NCBI GenBank assembly: GCA_902799355.1
Contig: CADCAG010000025.1
Coordinates: 1-64,000, forward strand
DNA length: 64,000 bases
DNA from: an uncultured Bacteroidales bacterium
GTDB lineage: Bacteria; Bacteroidota; Bacteroidia; Bacteroidales; Bacteroidaceae
Direction: 5' to 3'
Below the pieces are notes generated by a model. The model made no database searches and was not told the origin of the DNA. It saw only the letters and a program-made list of their open reading frames with translations. Shown piece by piece: positions 1-8,816 of this stretch (its first letter is position 1; each line of letters starts with the position of its first letter). The translations under genes and the position numbers were made by a program.

Positions 1-31
1 CTAAAGAAAAAAACGAAAAAGAATCTATGCT

Positions 32-127
32 ATGAAAAACAAGGAATTCTGGAAGACGGTGATTCAAGTCATCGTGACGGTGCTGACGGCACTGACGACT
101 ACGCTGGGCGTCACCAGCTGTATGTAA
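32..127 (+). CDS. smalltalk family microprotein (31 aa)
   Basis: A 31-codon reading frame starts at ATG 32 and stops at TAA 125-127. The peptide begins MKNKEFWKTVIQVIVTVLTA and ends TTLGVTSCM: a short charged N-terminus, one hydrophobic helix and a terminal Cys-Met. This matches the pattern I know from the Bacteroidales 'smalltalk protein' family (about 30 aa). In other genomes these genes usually sit between an HU-like DNA-binding protein gene and an N-acetylmuramoyl-L-alanine amidase gene. The upstream gene would lie outside the window, and no amidase follows here; a terminator comes directly after. Function is unknown; a small membrane peptide is likely. The ATG at 26 is not usable because a stop follows after one codon. 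Confidence 0.82.
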   Translation: MKNKEFWKTVIQVIVTVLTALTTTLGVTSCM

Positions 128-130
128 GGA

Positions 131-163
131 AAAGAGGTGGAGCCTGAGCGGTTCCACCTCTTT
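131..163 (+). terminator. Rho-independent-like hairpin after the smalltalk gene
   Basis: The arms AAAGAGGTGGAGCC (131-144) and GGTTCCACCTCTTT (150-163) pair along 14 positions with one G-U wobble and a 5-nt loop. The right arm ends in TTT. It lies 3 nt after the smalltalk stop codon and could also end transcription arriving from the Fic gene on the other strand. Confidence 0.7.
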
Positions 164-211
164 GGTTATTCAGTTCCTGCGGCTTACAGGAATTGGGGTC
201 GGAGATTTTTT

Positions 212-1087
212 CTACTCCTCCTGTTCGTAATAATACGAGTAGTCGATACCCTTCATGAAGATTTCGCGATCGTCAATGCGGTCTGTCAGTGCCTGTTTCA
301 GCAGTTCGCGAATTCTTGTACTATCCATTTGGCTTACAATCATGGCATCGAGATAGTCTTTCTTGTTGATCTTGCTCCAATCGACACACATCTTCAGCTG
401 CTTCTTGAATATAAGGTCGAGCCAAATACGTGTAGAGCGGCCATTACCTTCCATAAAGGGATGGGCCACATTCATCTCTACATACTTATCTACAATCTCA
501 TCGAAAGTAGTCTCTGGCATCTGCTCGATTGTCTTCAAGTTCTGATGCAGATATTCTGCCAGACAGAAAATGGTGTTACCTTTAGAAATGGTCTTAGTAC
601 GAATCTTACCTGCAAAATCATAAAGTCCACCAAAGAGGTAGGCATGAATCTGTTGTAGGGCTTTCACAGTACCTGGCTTCAACGTTTCTAACAAGCCACT
701 TTCAACAAGGGTGTAAGCTTTTTTCTTGCTCTGCCCGTCGATGGTGTTGTCGCTATATACAAACCAGTCGAGGAACGCATTGGCACGATTATTCGGATAG
801 TGCTTTGCTAATGTCTGAACACATTCAGCATCAAGTGCATCAGCGGCACGTTGCTTACCATCAGGAGCCTCGAATTTGAAGTCGTGAGTGACACTCACGA
901 GTTGAATACCATCAGCAGAAAACTTCTTTTTAAGCCAGCGCCAATAGTTACCAGCCTTCACATAGTCCTCTTCATCGTTGATGGCACGCACGATGTCAGT
1001 AGCCGAGAACCACCACTTGCTGTGTTCCTCGTCCCAAACGGCTCTTACTTCGCGGTCGTTGAAAAAACGTATTGATTTCTTGCTCAT
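212..1087 (-). CDS. Fic-domain protein with N-terminal Bro-N-like domain
   Basis: This 291-aa protein has two parts. Residues about 5-115 (IRFFNDREVRAVWDEEHSKW, then SATDIVRAI) resemble the Bro-N/phage antirepressor domain found in Bacteroidales accessory proteins. Residues about 125-275 form a Fic domain with the complete catalytic motif HPFMEGNGR near residue 206. Fic enzymes with this motif usually transfer AMP from ATP to target proteins, and the histidine is the catalytic base. I see no clear inhibitory (S/T)xxxE(G/N) helix in the protein and no small antitoxin gene beside it, so how it is kept in check is unclear. A -7 type promoter lies about 70 nt upstream. Base composition is more AT-rich than the neighbours, in keeping with an accessory gene. 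The target is unknown. Confidence 0.85.
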   Translation of the reverse strand: MSKKSIRFFNDREVRAVWDEEHSKWWFSATDIVRAINDEEDYVKAGNYWRWLKKKFSADGIQLVSVTHDFKFEAPDGKQRAADALDAECVQTLAKHYPNNRANAFLDWFVYSDNTIDGQSKKKAYTLVESGLLETLKPGTVKALQQIHAYLFGGLYDFAGKIRTKTISKGNTIFCLAEYLHQNLKTIEQMPETTFDEIVDKYVEMNVAHPFMEGNGRSTRIWLDLIFKKQLKMCVDWSKINKKDYLDAMIVSQMDSTRIRELLKQALTDRIDDREIFMKGIDYSYYYEQEE

Positions 1088-1156
1088 CGTGCCTGCAATG
1101 TTTTACTCTGCAGCCCTTACTCCCTATGGAGATCAGTTATTGTCACATTGCAAATG

Positions 1157-1164
1157 CAAAGATA
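1157..1164 (-). promoter_or_regulatory. -7 box (TATCTTTG) for the Fic gene
   Basis: CAAAGATA on the plus strand reads TATCTTTG on the minus strand, a full match to the Bacteroidetes TAnnTTTG element. A TTTG lies only 16 bp upstream, so the -33 element is weak or absent. Confidence 0.45.
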
Positions 1165-1239
1165 GTGATAATTATTGAAACAAAGAAGAAATTACCGATA
1201 TATTTTTGAAAGATAGATGGTGGTATGGAGTTTTTTTTG

Positions 1240-1247
1240 TATATTTG
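1240..1247 (+). promoter_or_regulatory. -7 box (TATATTTG) for the symporter gene
   Basis: TATATTTG matches TAnnTTTG and sits 59 bp upstream of the ATG at 1307. A long T-tract precedes it. No good TTTG is seen at the usual 19-20 bp distance. Confidence 0.5.
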
Positions 1248-1306
1248 CCGTCAAAAAATAAAAACGAGATAACTACTGACAATAACATCATAACAAGGAT
1301 AGAGAT

Positions 1307-2230
1307 ATGAAGAGAATTTGTCATTACATCTCAGAGTATATGGGCATACTGGTGCTGGCCAGCGCAGTGGTGGCACTGGTGTTTCCTGACGTGCTGCAAC
1401 ACGTGAAGCCCACAGTCATCAACTATCTGCTGGGCGTGGTAATGTTCGGCATGGGACTGACGCTGAACCTGAAGGACTTTAAGATTGTGTTCAGCAGGCC
1501 GAAGGATGTCATTATAGGTTGTATGGCACAGTTTACGGTGATGCCCCTGCTGGCATGGACGCTGGCACGGCTGTTCGCGCTGGACGAGGCACTGGCGCTG
1601 GGCGTGGTGCTGGTAGGCTGCTGTCCTGGTGGCACTGCGTCGAACGTGATAACCTATCTGGCGAAGGGCGACCTGGCGCTGTCTGTGGGAATGACAGGTG
1701 TCTCTACCCTGCTCGCCCCCTTCCTGACGCCTTTGCTGACATGGGCGCTGGCAGGAAAGAGTGTCAACGTGGATGTGGTGGGCATGCTGCTCAGCATCCT
1801 GTGGGTAGTCATCGTGCCCATTATCGTCGGACTGATTGTAAAGTGGCTGTGGCCTAAGTTCACAGAGCAGGCGACAGACTATCTGCCCGCCTTCTCATCG
1901 ATAGCCATTGCGACGATTGTAGCCATCATCATCGCTGCCAATGCAAGCAAGCTGCTAGCAGGTGGAATGATTATCATCGTGGTGGTAGCACTGCACAACG
2001 TCTGCGGATTGGCGCTGGGTTATCTGATAGGTCGTCTACTGCGACTCACGGAGGCCAAGAAGAGAGCCATCTCCATCGAGGTGGGCATGCAGAACTCTGG
2101 GTTGGCCAGCAGTCTGGCAACCATCCATTTTGCAGCTTATCCGCTGGCCACCATTCCAGGTGCAATCTTCAGTGTGTGGCATAATCTCTCCGGTGCGTTG
2201 GTAGCCCGTCTGTATACAAGGAAAGGCTAA
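1307..2230 (+). CDS. bile acid:sodium symporter (BASS) family transporter
   Basis: A 307-aa membrane protein with about 9-10 hydrophobic segments. It carries typical BASS-family signatures: GMGLTLNLKDF near residue 50, GCCPGGTASNVITYLAKGD near residue 103 and EVGMQNSGLASSLA near residue 255. The family uses the Na+ gradient to import organic anions such as bile acids, pantoate or keto acids; the substrate cannot be read from the sequence. Length is normal for the bacterial members. It stands alone between the Fic gene (divergent) and the GH2 gene (convergent), and has its own -7 box. The start at 1307 follows an A-rich leader, as usual in this group. Confidence 0.9.
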   Translation: MKRICHYISEYMGILVLASAVVALVFPDVLQHVKPTVINYLLGVVMFGMGLTLNLKDFKIVFSRPKDVIIGCMAQFTVMPLLAWTLARLFALDEALALGVVLVGCCPGGTASNVITYLAKGDLALSVGMTGVSTLLAPFLTPLLTWALAGKSVNVDVVGMLLSILWVVIVPIIVGLIVKWLWPKFTEQATDYLPAFSSIAIATIVAIIIAANASKLLAGGMIIIVVVALHNVCGLALGYLIGRLLRLTEAKKRAISIEVGMQNSGLASSLATIHFAAYPLATIPGAIFSVWHNLSGALVARLYTRKG

Positions 2231-2252
2231 CAGCCACACCAGAGAGATAAGA

Positions 2253-5200
2253 TTACTTCACGATTTTACGTCCTTCCATGATGTACATGCCGTGAGGCAG
2301 ACTCTCAGCAACATCATGACGACGGCCCTGCAGGTCGTAGACATTCCCATTGCCTACAGAAGAGGCGTTAGGAGTGAGACAGCTGATGCCTGTGGAACCA
2401 GGAACAATCTCAATGCCCAGCTCGGCACAGGAAGACCACGCATTACCATTGATCTCGCTCTTGGCGATGAGTTTCAGGTAGCGCGCTGTCTGGGGTGTAT
2501 TCAGCTTGGCAGTCTGCAGTGCTGTGGTGTTCTTGAACTCTCCGCTGACCACTGGCGAGCCCCACGAATTCTTGTCATTGCTGAGGTAGAACTCATAGCT
2601 TTTCACCATACCGTTGGCGTTGCCGTCCTGACGAGCCAGATAGGTGATGGCAGTGATGTTATAGGTCTGAACCATATCGATGACCAACGTGTGGGGACAG
2701 CGAGGCTCGCTACCCTCCCACTCTGTATGCCAGAAGGTGTCGTACTTGCCATCGATGGCTTTCGAGGCCTCGTTGCCACTATGCTGACTGTCGTAGCTGA
2801 CGACCTTCCACGCGCTCTTATTGATATATACGGGGAAGTCGTAAGTCTGGCTGGGACTGTCCATCAGACCATCGAGCGAGCAGTAGGCCGTGATGGTGCA
2901 GGCATCGTCGTGCTGGATGGTAGCAGTATATTTCTGATATTCTCCACCATTGATGCTGTACCAGATGGTAGCACCCTCTGTGGGAGTGCTCATCTGGATG
3001 CGTCCAGTGGTAAGGCGCTCTACGCTAACAGGCTGACAGACAGGCATGTCGATGCGAGCAGCCTGGGCAGCCTGGACACCAGCCTTCAAAGGAACGATGA
3101 AGAAGCGGAAAGCAGTATTAGCTGCGCGCAACTCGTATTTATCCATCACGTCAGGGCCACAGGAGTTGTTGCCAAGACCGCGAGTGACAGCATCGAGATT
3201 GACAACAGTAGTGGCACAACTCTTAAACTGATAGGTATGCTTAGCACGATTGTCCTTATCGGTATAGTTGTCCTCCGGACGGAAGTGTACGGCAGAGGCT
3301 GCCATCTGATCGGGAGCGACGAAGAGCAAGCCGAGGCCATCCGTATTGGTCACAGACATCCAGCGCACCTCCTGTTTGGTACCATGCTCCTGAGGCAGGA
3401 TATATTCTTCGTACTGGTCAGTAACCGTACTGTTATAGATGGCAGGCAGACAGGCTTCCTTGCGGTCGCGATAGCTGTCCCATGGGCCACGACCAAACCA
3501 GCTGAGCTGTTCCATCTCCTTGAGCAGCTCTAACCTGAAGCCGAGCTTGGGGATGATGGCACCTGTATTCTTGGGACGAATCATAGAGTTTGTCATGATG
3601 GTACCATCGGCACAGACGATGAAGTCGAGACTGACATCAAACGTATTCGAGCCAGTTCCGTAGGTGCTCTTCATGCTGACAGTAACGGTCTTGCCGTTGT
3701 CGTCCTTTGTCACCTTGGTGCTGGTTCCCTTCGCTGTGGAGCTGAGCGTAGGAAGTCCCAGAGCATCCCAGCTTGCCTTCTTGCTGCCATCGTTGTCTGT
3801 CGGCAGACGGAAGGCATTGAGGACAAGGGCCTTGCGAATGACTGACACGCCATCGAGCGTATAACCTGACAGCGTTCCTTTGCTCTTGCTAAAGCTGGCA
3901 GTAAAGTTCGCACCACTCACCTTGACAGCAGAACTGGTCTCCTCGACTGTCAGTGCATCAGCAGTAGCAAACGTCAGGTCCTTCATGGGCTTCTGCGCAA
4001 CCTTCACAGGCAGCTTCTCTTCAGCAACCACATAGCCAGCATCAGCCCAGGCTGTGGCCTCTTTCTGTTTGGCACAGAAATAGATGAAGGCCTCCTTGTC
4101 AGCAGAAAGCGCAGAGAGCGGTGAGAGGTCGATGGTGATATTCTTAGACTGACCAGCAGCGACATCGTCACTGATAGTTCCACTACCCAGGACGTTACCC
4201 TCTTCGTCAAGCAGTGAATAGCTGACATCATAGGTCGTGCTGGACAGGAACGCCAACTTGTTCTTCATGCGGAAGACATCGGTCTTACCACTGACAGCTG
4301 CCCACTCCAGGGGCTGGTAGATCTTCTTGGTGTTATAGGTCTTGGCAGTATAGCTCCAGTCAGGATGCACCAGACCATTGATGCAGAAATTACCATCGTT
4401 GGGGTTGTCGCCAAAGTCGCCACCATAAGCCCAGTATTGCTGACCATCAGAACTGGTTGTCAGCAGACCCTGGTCTTTGAAGTCCCAGATGAACTCACCC
4501 GTCAGACAGGGATACTGCTCGTAGAGGTCGAACATCTCACGGACATTACCCATCGAGTTACCCATAGAGTGCGAGTTCTCACACTGGATGTGAGGACGGT
4601 TCTTCTGGTTCATACCCTTGTTCTTTATGCCGTTATAATCCCAGTACATCGATGAGGATACATCGGCATAGTCACTACCACCCTCATAGTGGGTCAGACG
4701 AGTCTTGTCGAGGGCCTTGATGGCAGTCTGTACGGCAGCGAAGTTGTTGCCATTACCACTCTCGTTACCGAACGACCACATGAAGATGCAGACGTGGTTG
4801 CGCATCCAGCGAACGTGGTTCTGCGAGCGCTCTACCATGGCATTCTTGAACTGTGAGACATGCGAGAGATTCCAGTTGCCATGACACTCGACATTGGCCT
4901 CGGCCAGCACATACATACCGTACTTGTCGCAGAGGTCATAGAACACAGGATCGTTGGGATAGTGAGAGGTACGTATGGCGTTGATATTCAGACGCTTCAT
5001 GCAGAGAATATCCTGTTCAATCTCCTCAGGAGTAATGGCACGACCATTGATGGGTGAGAAATCGTGGCGATTGACACCATGGAACACCATGCGCTGGCCA
5101 TTGATGAGCAGGGCACCGTTCGTACCGATGCTAACCTCACGGAAGCCCACCTTGCCACCACGACGATCGATGACATTACCATTACTATCCTTCAATGTCA

Positions 5201-6212
5201 GCACAAGGTCATAGAGGTTGGGAGTCTCGGCAGTCCACTTGTCGGGGGCAGTGACGTCCATATCCAGACTCAGCTCAGCAGCCACAGAGGCAGAAGCTGT
5301 CGCAATGGCTGAACCATTACGCTCGATGCGGGCTTCTACAGTACCTCCGCTGAGGGCGTCAGCACCCTCTAGCGTCACCTTCACATTGGCCTTGGCATTG
5401 GTATAGCTCGCGTCAAGGTCGGTGGTAAAGAAGTAGTCGCGAATCTGACTTTTGGGGGCAGACCACAGGAAACAGCTGCGATGAATACCCGTCAGACGCC
5501 AGTAGTCCTGACACTCGAGGAACGAGCCACTGGTGAAGCGATATACCTGTAGGGCGATGGTGTTGTCACCCTCAACGAGATAGTCGGTGATATTGAACTC
5601 TGAAGGCAGGTAGGAGTCTTCGCTATAACCTACACGTTGTCCATTGACCCACAGATAGTAGCCATGACCCACGCTGTTGAAGCGCACATAGACATTGCGG
5701 CCAGCCCAGTCAGCAGGAACAGTGAAATGGCGGCGATAGGTGCCTACAGGATTCTTCTTGCTACCAGTATAGGTGAACCAGCTAGGACGATCAGCCATCA
5801 CGCTATAGGTCGACTCGTTATATGAGAACGGATAGCTGGTATTGCAATACAAGGGTTTGTCCCACGACTTGCCGTGGTTCAGTCCCCATACCTGCCAGCT
5901 GCTGGGAACATCAATGCTGGTCCAGGCAGCATCGTCGAAATCCTTGGCGAGCCACTCTTCCTTGGCATTGGAGGGAATACCTACCCACTGGAATTTCCAT
6001 ACGCCATCCAGTGACTGATAGTAAGGAGACTGTGTCATGTCGTTCTGCGCCACTTGGACGTCAGATGACATGGGAATGGCTAAGGTGTGTGCTGTCTCTC
6101 TGTTTACGCTGGTTTTGAGGGGGTCGTCCCACTCCGTTCCAGTAATGGTTGTCTGGGCTGTCGCTTGCCCAATGGTCATAAGTGCAAGAATGCTGATAGT
6201 TAGTTTTTTCAT
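2253..6212 (-). CDS. GH2 beta-galactosidase with C-terminal discoidin-like domain
   Basis: A 1319-aa secreted enzyme with a signal peptide (residues 1-20, ending ATAQ). Then come a GH2 sugar-binding jelly roll (about 55-235), an Ig-like domain, a TIM barrel, a DUF4981-like linker and a beta-galactosidase small-chain domain (about 790-1060). The acid/base Glu is in FGNESGNG near residue 482 and the nucleophile Glu in LTGEFIWDF near residue 572. Residues about 1070-1130 form a chitobiase-like beta domain (GATIWYSINGG). About 1145-1270 is an F5/8 type C (CBM32-like) domain. The protein ends with VYDLQGRR...GMYIMEGRKIVK, a short C-terminal tail common on Prevotella secreted proteins. It probably releases galactose from polysaccharide or glycan in the periplasm or at the surface. 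It is a single-gene unit without neighbouring carbohydrate genes. Confidence 0.92.
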   Translation of the reverse strand: MKKLTISILALMTIGQATAQTTITGTEWDDPLKTSVNRETAHTLAIPMSSDVQVAQNDMTQSPYYQSLDGVWKFQWVGIPSNAKEEWLAKDFDDAAWTSIDVPSSWQVWGLNHGKSWDKPLYCNTSYPFSYNESTYSVMADRPSWFTYTGSKKNPVGTYRRHFTVPADWAGRNVYVRFNSVGHGYYLWVNGQRVGYSEDSYLPSEFNITDYLVEGDNTIALQVYRFTSGSFLECQDYWRLTGIHRSCFLWSAPKSQIRDYFFTTDLDASYTNAKANVKVTLEGADALSGGTVEARIERNGSAIATASASVAAELSLDMDVTAPDKWTAETPNLYDLVLTLKDSNGNVIDRRGGKVGFREVSIGTNGALLINGQRMVFHGVNRHDFSPINGRAITPEEIEQDILCMKRLNINAIRTSHYPNDPVFYDLCDKYGMYVLAEANVECHGNWNLSHVSQFKNAMVERSQNHVRWMRNHVCIFMWSFGNESGNGNNFAAVQTAIKALDKTRLTHYEGGSDYADVSSSMYWDYNGIKNKGMNQKNRPHIQCENSHSMGNSMGNVREMFDLYEQYPCLTGEFIWDFKDQGLLTTSSDGQQYWAYGGDFGDNPNDGNFCINGLVHPDWSYTAKTYNTKKIYQPLEWAAVSGKTDVFRMKNKLAFLSSTTYDVSYSLLDEEGNVLGSGTISDDVAAGQSKNITIDLSPLSALSADKEAFIYFCAKQKEATAWADAGYVVAEEKLPVKVAQKPMKDLTFATADALTVEETSSAVKVSGANFTASFSKSKGTLSGYTLDGVSVIRKALVLNAFRLPTDNDGSKKASWDALGLPTLSSTAKGTSTKVTKDDNGKTVTVSMKSTYGTGSNTFDVSLDFIVCADGTIMTNSMIRPKNTGAIIPKLGFRLELLKEMEQLSWFGRGPWDSYRDRKEACLPAIYNSTVTDQYEEYILPQEHGTKQEVRWMSVTNTDGLGLLFVAPDQMAASAVHFRPEDNYTDKDNRAKHTYQFKSCATTVVNLDAVTRGLGNNSCGPDVMDKYELRAANTAFRFFIVPLKAGVQAAQAARIDMPVCQPVSVERLTTGRIQMSTPTEGATIWYSINGGEYQKYTATIQHDDACTITAYCSLDGLMDSPSQTYDFPVYINKSAWKVVSYDSQHSGNEASKAIDGKYDTFWHTEWEGSEPRCPHTLVIDMVQTYNITAITYLARQDGNANGMVKSYEFYLSNDKNSWGSPVVSGEFKNTTALQTAKLNTPQTARYLKLIAKSEINGNAWSSCAELGIEIVPGSTGISCLTPNASSVGNGNVYDLQGRRHDVAESLPHGMYIMEGRKIVK

Positions 6213-6256
6213 ATAGATGAGTAATATTTAGGTTACTAAAAAGTGTTGTTTCAGGT

Positions 6257-6291
6257 CAAAAATCCCTAAGCTGTTGTGCAGCTCAGGGATT
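6257..6291 (-). terminator. terminator of the ffh-folD-TPR unit
   Basis: On the minus strand AATCCCTGAGCT and AGCTTAGGGATT pair around a short loop, with one wobble, followed by a T-run. The left arm overlaps the stop codon of the small TPR gene. Confidence 0.75.
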
Positions 6292-6462
6292 ATACATATC
6301 TTTACAGTAGAAAGCCATGATATCGTCAAGCATCTGCTTGGCCTCGACAGCAGGACTGTCAGGGTCGAGCTCCATAGCCTGTATGTAGCAGTTGATGGCT
6401 TCGTGCCACTTCCCTTCCCTACGGGCCTCATTGCCTTGTTGATACCATTGTTCAGCTGTCAT
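6283..6462 (-). CDS. small TPR-like protein (59 aa)
   Basis: A 59-codon frame starts at 6462, reads [20 protein letters not shown] and continues with EAINCYIQAMELDPDSP, a clear tetratricopeptide (TPR) pattern: W/Y at position 4-6, G at 8, A at 20 and P at 32-type positions. One full TPR plus the first helix of a second are present, so it is a mini-TPR adaptor of unknown partner. Its ATG overlaps the folD stop codon (TAATG), which points to translational coupling with folD. A hairpin terminator begins inside its stop codon, so it is the last gene of the ffh-folD unit. It is just under common ORF length cut-offs and easy to miss. Confidence 0.82.
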   Translation of the reverse strand: MTAEQWYQQGNEARREGKWHEAINCYIQAMELDPDSPAVEAKQMLDDIMAFYCKDMYNP

Positions 6463-7340
6463 TACTTATAGTATTCTTTCTTACCTGCAGCGAGGGTATT
6501 CTTCATCAGTGAGCAGATGGTCATTGGACCTACGCCACCAGGAACGGGCGTGATAAAGGAGCACTTGGGAGCTACCTCGTCGAACTTGACGTCGCCATTC
6601 AGACGGAAACCGCTCTTGCGGGTAGCATCAGGAACGCGGGTGGTACCTACGTCAACGATGACAGCACCATCCTTGACCATATCGGCAGTGACAAAATCGG
6701 GCTGTCCGATGGCAGCGATAATGATGTCAGCCTCCTGGCACTCCTTCTTCAGCGTCTTAGAGCGAGAATGGCAGACGGTAACGGTAGCGTCGCCATACTG
6801 CTTCTGCATCATAAGCTGTGCCATAGGTTTGCCCACGATGTTGGAGCGACCCAGGATGACACACTTCTTACCACTGGTCTCGATGCCATAGCGCTTCAGC
6901 AGGGTGATAATACCCAACGGAGTGGCAGAGATGAAGCAGGGCAAGCCAATGGCCATGCGGCCAACGTTGATGGGATGGAAGCCGTCGACATCTTTGCGGT
7001 AGTCGATAGCCTCGATGATTTTCTGTTCATCGATATGCTTGGGAAGAGGCAGCTGGACGATGAAGCCATCGACGTCGTCGTCGCGATTTAATCGCGACAC
7101 ACAGTCGAGGAGTTCCTCCTCTGTGATGTCATCTTCATAGCGGATGAGCGTGCTCTTAAAGCCACAAGCCTCGCAGGCCAGCACCTTGTTCTTCACATAC
7201 GTCTCTGAGCCACCATCGTGACCTACGAGTACGGCTGCCAAGTGGGGCTGCTTGCCACCACGGGCTACAATCTCTTTTACCTCTTCGGCAATCTCAGCCT
7301 TGATGGCTGCTGCCGTTGCTTTTCCGTCAATTAAAATCAT
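6462..7340 (-). CDS. folD: methylenetetrahydrofolate dehydrogenase/cyclohydrolase FolD
   Basis: A 292-aa cytoplasmic enzyme of the FolD family. It interconverts 5,10-methylene-THF, 5,10-methenyl-THF and 10-formyl-THF using NADP+. Visible signatures are [13 protein letters not shown] near residue 49 with the catalytic Lys, [15 protein letters not shown] near residue 88, the nucleotide-binding loop [14 protein letters not shown] near residue 155 and the C-terminal [10 protein letters not shown]. Length is normal. It follows ffh by 35 bp on the same strand, and its stop codon is shared with the start of the small TPR gene, so the three genes are probably one operon. Confidence 0.97.
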   Translation of the reverse strand: MILIDGKATAAAIKAEIAEEVKEIVARGGKQPHLAAVLVGHDGGSETYVKNKVLACEACGFKSTLIRYEDDITEEELLDCVSRLNRDDDVDGFIVQLPLPKHIDEQKIIEAIDYRKDVDGFHPINVGRMAIGLPCFISATPLGIITLLKRYGIETSGKKCVILGRSNIVGKPMAQLMMQKQYGDATVTVCHSRSKTLKKECQEADIIIAAIGQPDFVTADMVKDGAVIVDVGTTRVPDATRKSGFRLNGDVKFDEVAPKCSFITPVPGGVGPMTICSLMKNTLAAGKKEYYK

Positions 7341-7348
7341 ATTTTTAT

Positions 7349-7376
7349 GGGACTAATGGGGCTAATGGGGGGTAAT
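7349..7376. repeat. 9-bp tandem repeat between folD and ffh
   Basis: GGGACTAAT, GGGGCTAAT and GGGGGGTAAT follow each other directly, ending at the ffh stop codon. Three imperfect 9-bp units fill nearly the whole intergenic gap. Confidence 0.7.
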
Positions 7377-8728
7377 CAGAAAGGCATCTTGCCACCTCGC
7401 ATCTTCATGGCTGCTGCCATCTGCGCCATCTTCGACGAGCCAGCACCTGTCATCATGCGCATTACCTTACGCGTCTGCTCGAACTGCTTCAGCAGGCGGT
7501 TGACCTCCTCAATCTTTGTACCAGAACCCTTGGCAATACGCAGCTTGCGACTCTGGTTGATGATATCAGGATTCTGACGCTCCTTGGGAGTCATGGACTG
7601 GATGATGGCCTCAATGCCCTTGAAGGCGTTGTCGTCGATGTCGACATCCTTCAACGCCTTACCCACACCAGGAATCATGCTGGCGAGGTCTTTGATGTTA
7701 CCCATCTTCTTAATCTGCTGAATCTGACCCATGAAGTCGTCGAAGTCGAACTTGTTCTTGCGAATCTTCTTCTCCAGACGCTTGGCCTCTTCCTCGTCGT
7801 ACTGCTCCTGGGCACGCTCAACGAGTGAGACGATGTCACCCATACCCAAGATGCGGTCGGCCATACGCTCAGGATGGAACACGTCGAGGGCTTCCATCTT
7901 CTCGCCAGTACCCACAAACTTGATAGGCTTGGTAACAACAGTACGGATACTGAGGGCAGCACCACCACGGGTGTCACCATCGAGCTTGGTGAGTACGACA
8001 CCATCGAAGTCCAGACGGTCGTTGAACTCCTTGGCGGTATTCACAGCATCCTGACCAGTCATCGAGTCGACGACGAACAGCGTCTCGTCGGGCTGGACAG
8101 CCTGCTTCAGGGTGGCTATCTCGGTCATCATCTCCTCGTCGACAGCCAGACGACCTGCGGTATCGATGATGACAACATTGTAATTCTTCTGCTTGGCTTC
8201 ACGGATGGCGTTCTGGGCAATCTCTACAACATTCTTGTTGTCTGGCTCAGAATAGACGGGTACGCCAACGCTCTCGCCCACTACATGCAACTGCTGGATA
8301 GCAGCAGGACGATAGACGTCGCAAGCTACGAGCAGCGGATTCTTGTGCTGCTTGGTCTTCAGCATGTTGGCCAGCTTACCAGAGAATGTGGTCTTACCAG
8401 AACCCTGCAGACCAGACATCAGCACGATAGAGGGACGACCCTCCAACTTCAGCTCTACGGCCTTGCCACCCATCAGCTCTGCCAACTCGTCGTGGACAAT
8501 CTTGACCATCAACTGACTGGGCTTGATGGCGGTGAGCACATTCATGCCTAGCGCCTTCTGCTTGACAGTATCGGTAAACTGCTTGGCGACCTTGTAGTTG
8601 ACGTCGGCATCCAACAGGGCCTTACGCACATCCTTCAGGGTCTCCGCAACGTTAATCTCGGTGATTTTTCCTTCACCTTTCAGTATCTTGAACGACCGTT
8701 CAAGTCTATCACTTAAATTCTCAAACAT
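7376..8728 (-). CDS. ffh: signal recognition particle protein Ffh
   Basis: A 450-aa SRP54-type GTPase with N-terminal helical bundle (1-90), G domain (about 95-295) and methionine-rich M domain (about 325-450). G-domain motifs are GLQGSGKTTFSGKLA near residue 107, DVYRPAAIQQL, DTAGRL and TKLDGDTRGGAALS. The M domain binds SRP RNA and signal sequences and ends in MKMRGGKMPF, a usual Ffh tail. It delivers nascent membrane proteins to the FtsY receptor. It is the first gene of the ffh-folD-TPR unit, with a -33/-7 promoter just upstream that overlaps the preceding terminator. Confidence 0.98.
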   Translation of the reverse strand: MFENLSDRLERSFKILKGEGKITEINVAETLKDVRKALLDADVNYKVAKQFTDTVKQKALGMNVLTAIKPSQLMVKIVHDELAELMGGKAVELKLEGRPSIVLMSGLQGSGKTTFSGKLANMLKTKQHKNPLLVACDVYRPAAIQQLHVVGESVGVPVYSEPDNKNVVEIAQNAIREAKQKNYNVVIIDTAGRLAVDEEMMTEIATLKQAVQPDETLFVVDSMTGQDAVNTAKEFNDRLDFDGVVLTKLDGDTRGGAALSIRTVVTKPIKFVGTGEKMEALDVFHPERMADRILGMGDIVSLVERAQEQYDEEEAKRLEKKIRKNKFDFDDFMGQIQQIKKMGNIKDLASMIPGVGKALKDVDIDDNAFKGIEAIIQSMTPKERQNPDIINQSRKLRIAKGSGTKIEEVNRLLKQFEQTRKVMRMMTGAGSSKMAQMAAAMKMRGGKMPF

Positions 8729-8750
8729 AATACCTCTTTTATTTAGGGTG

Positions 8751-8782
8751 CAAATTTACAATAAAAAAACGAGACTCACAAA
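8751..8782 (-). promoter_or_regulatory. ffh promoter (TTTG, 20 bp, TAAATTTG)
   Basis: On the minus strand a TTTG (8779-8782) is followed after 20 bp by TAAATTTG (8751-8758). The -33 element lies in the loop of the terminator at 8763-8802. Confidence 0.6.
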
Positions 8783-8802
8783 TTTATGAGTCTCGTTTTT
8801 TT
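8763..8802 (-). terminator. bidirectional-looking terminator downstream of the OmpP1-like gene
   Basis: A perfect 16-bp stem (A7-CGAGACTCA against TGAGTCTCG-T7) with an 8-nt loop ends transcription of the gene at 8817-10409. Poly-A/poly-T ends make it usable from either side. Confidence 0.88.
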
Positions 8803-8816
8803 GTATCGCTATGCGT

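Noticed and set aside
1088..1306. Antitoxin gene for the Fic protein
   Set aside because: I searched both strands of this gap for a short frame with an inhibitory (S/T)xxxE(G/N) motif and saw none.
2292..3533. 413-codon open frame antisense to the GH2 gene
   Set aside because: The GH2 frame on the other strand has clear domains and active-site motifs; this frame has none and no promoter or start context.
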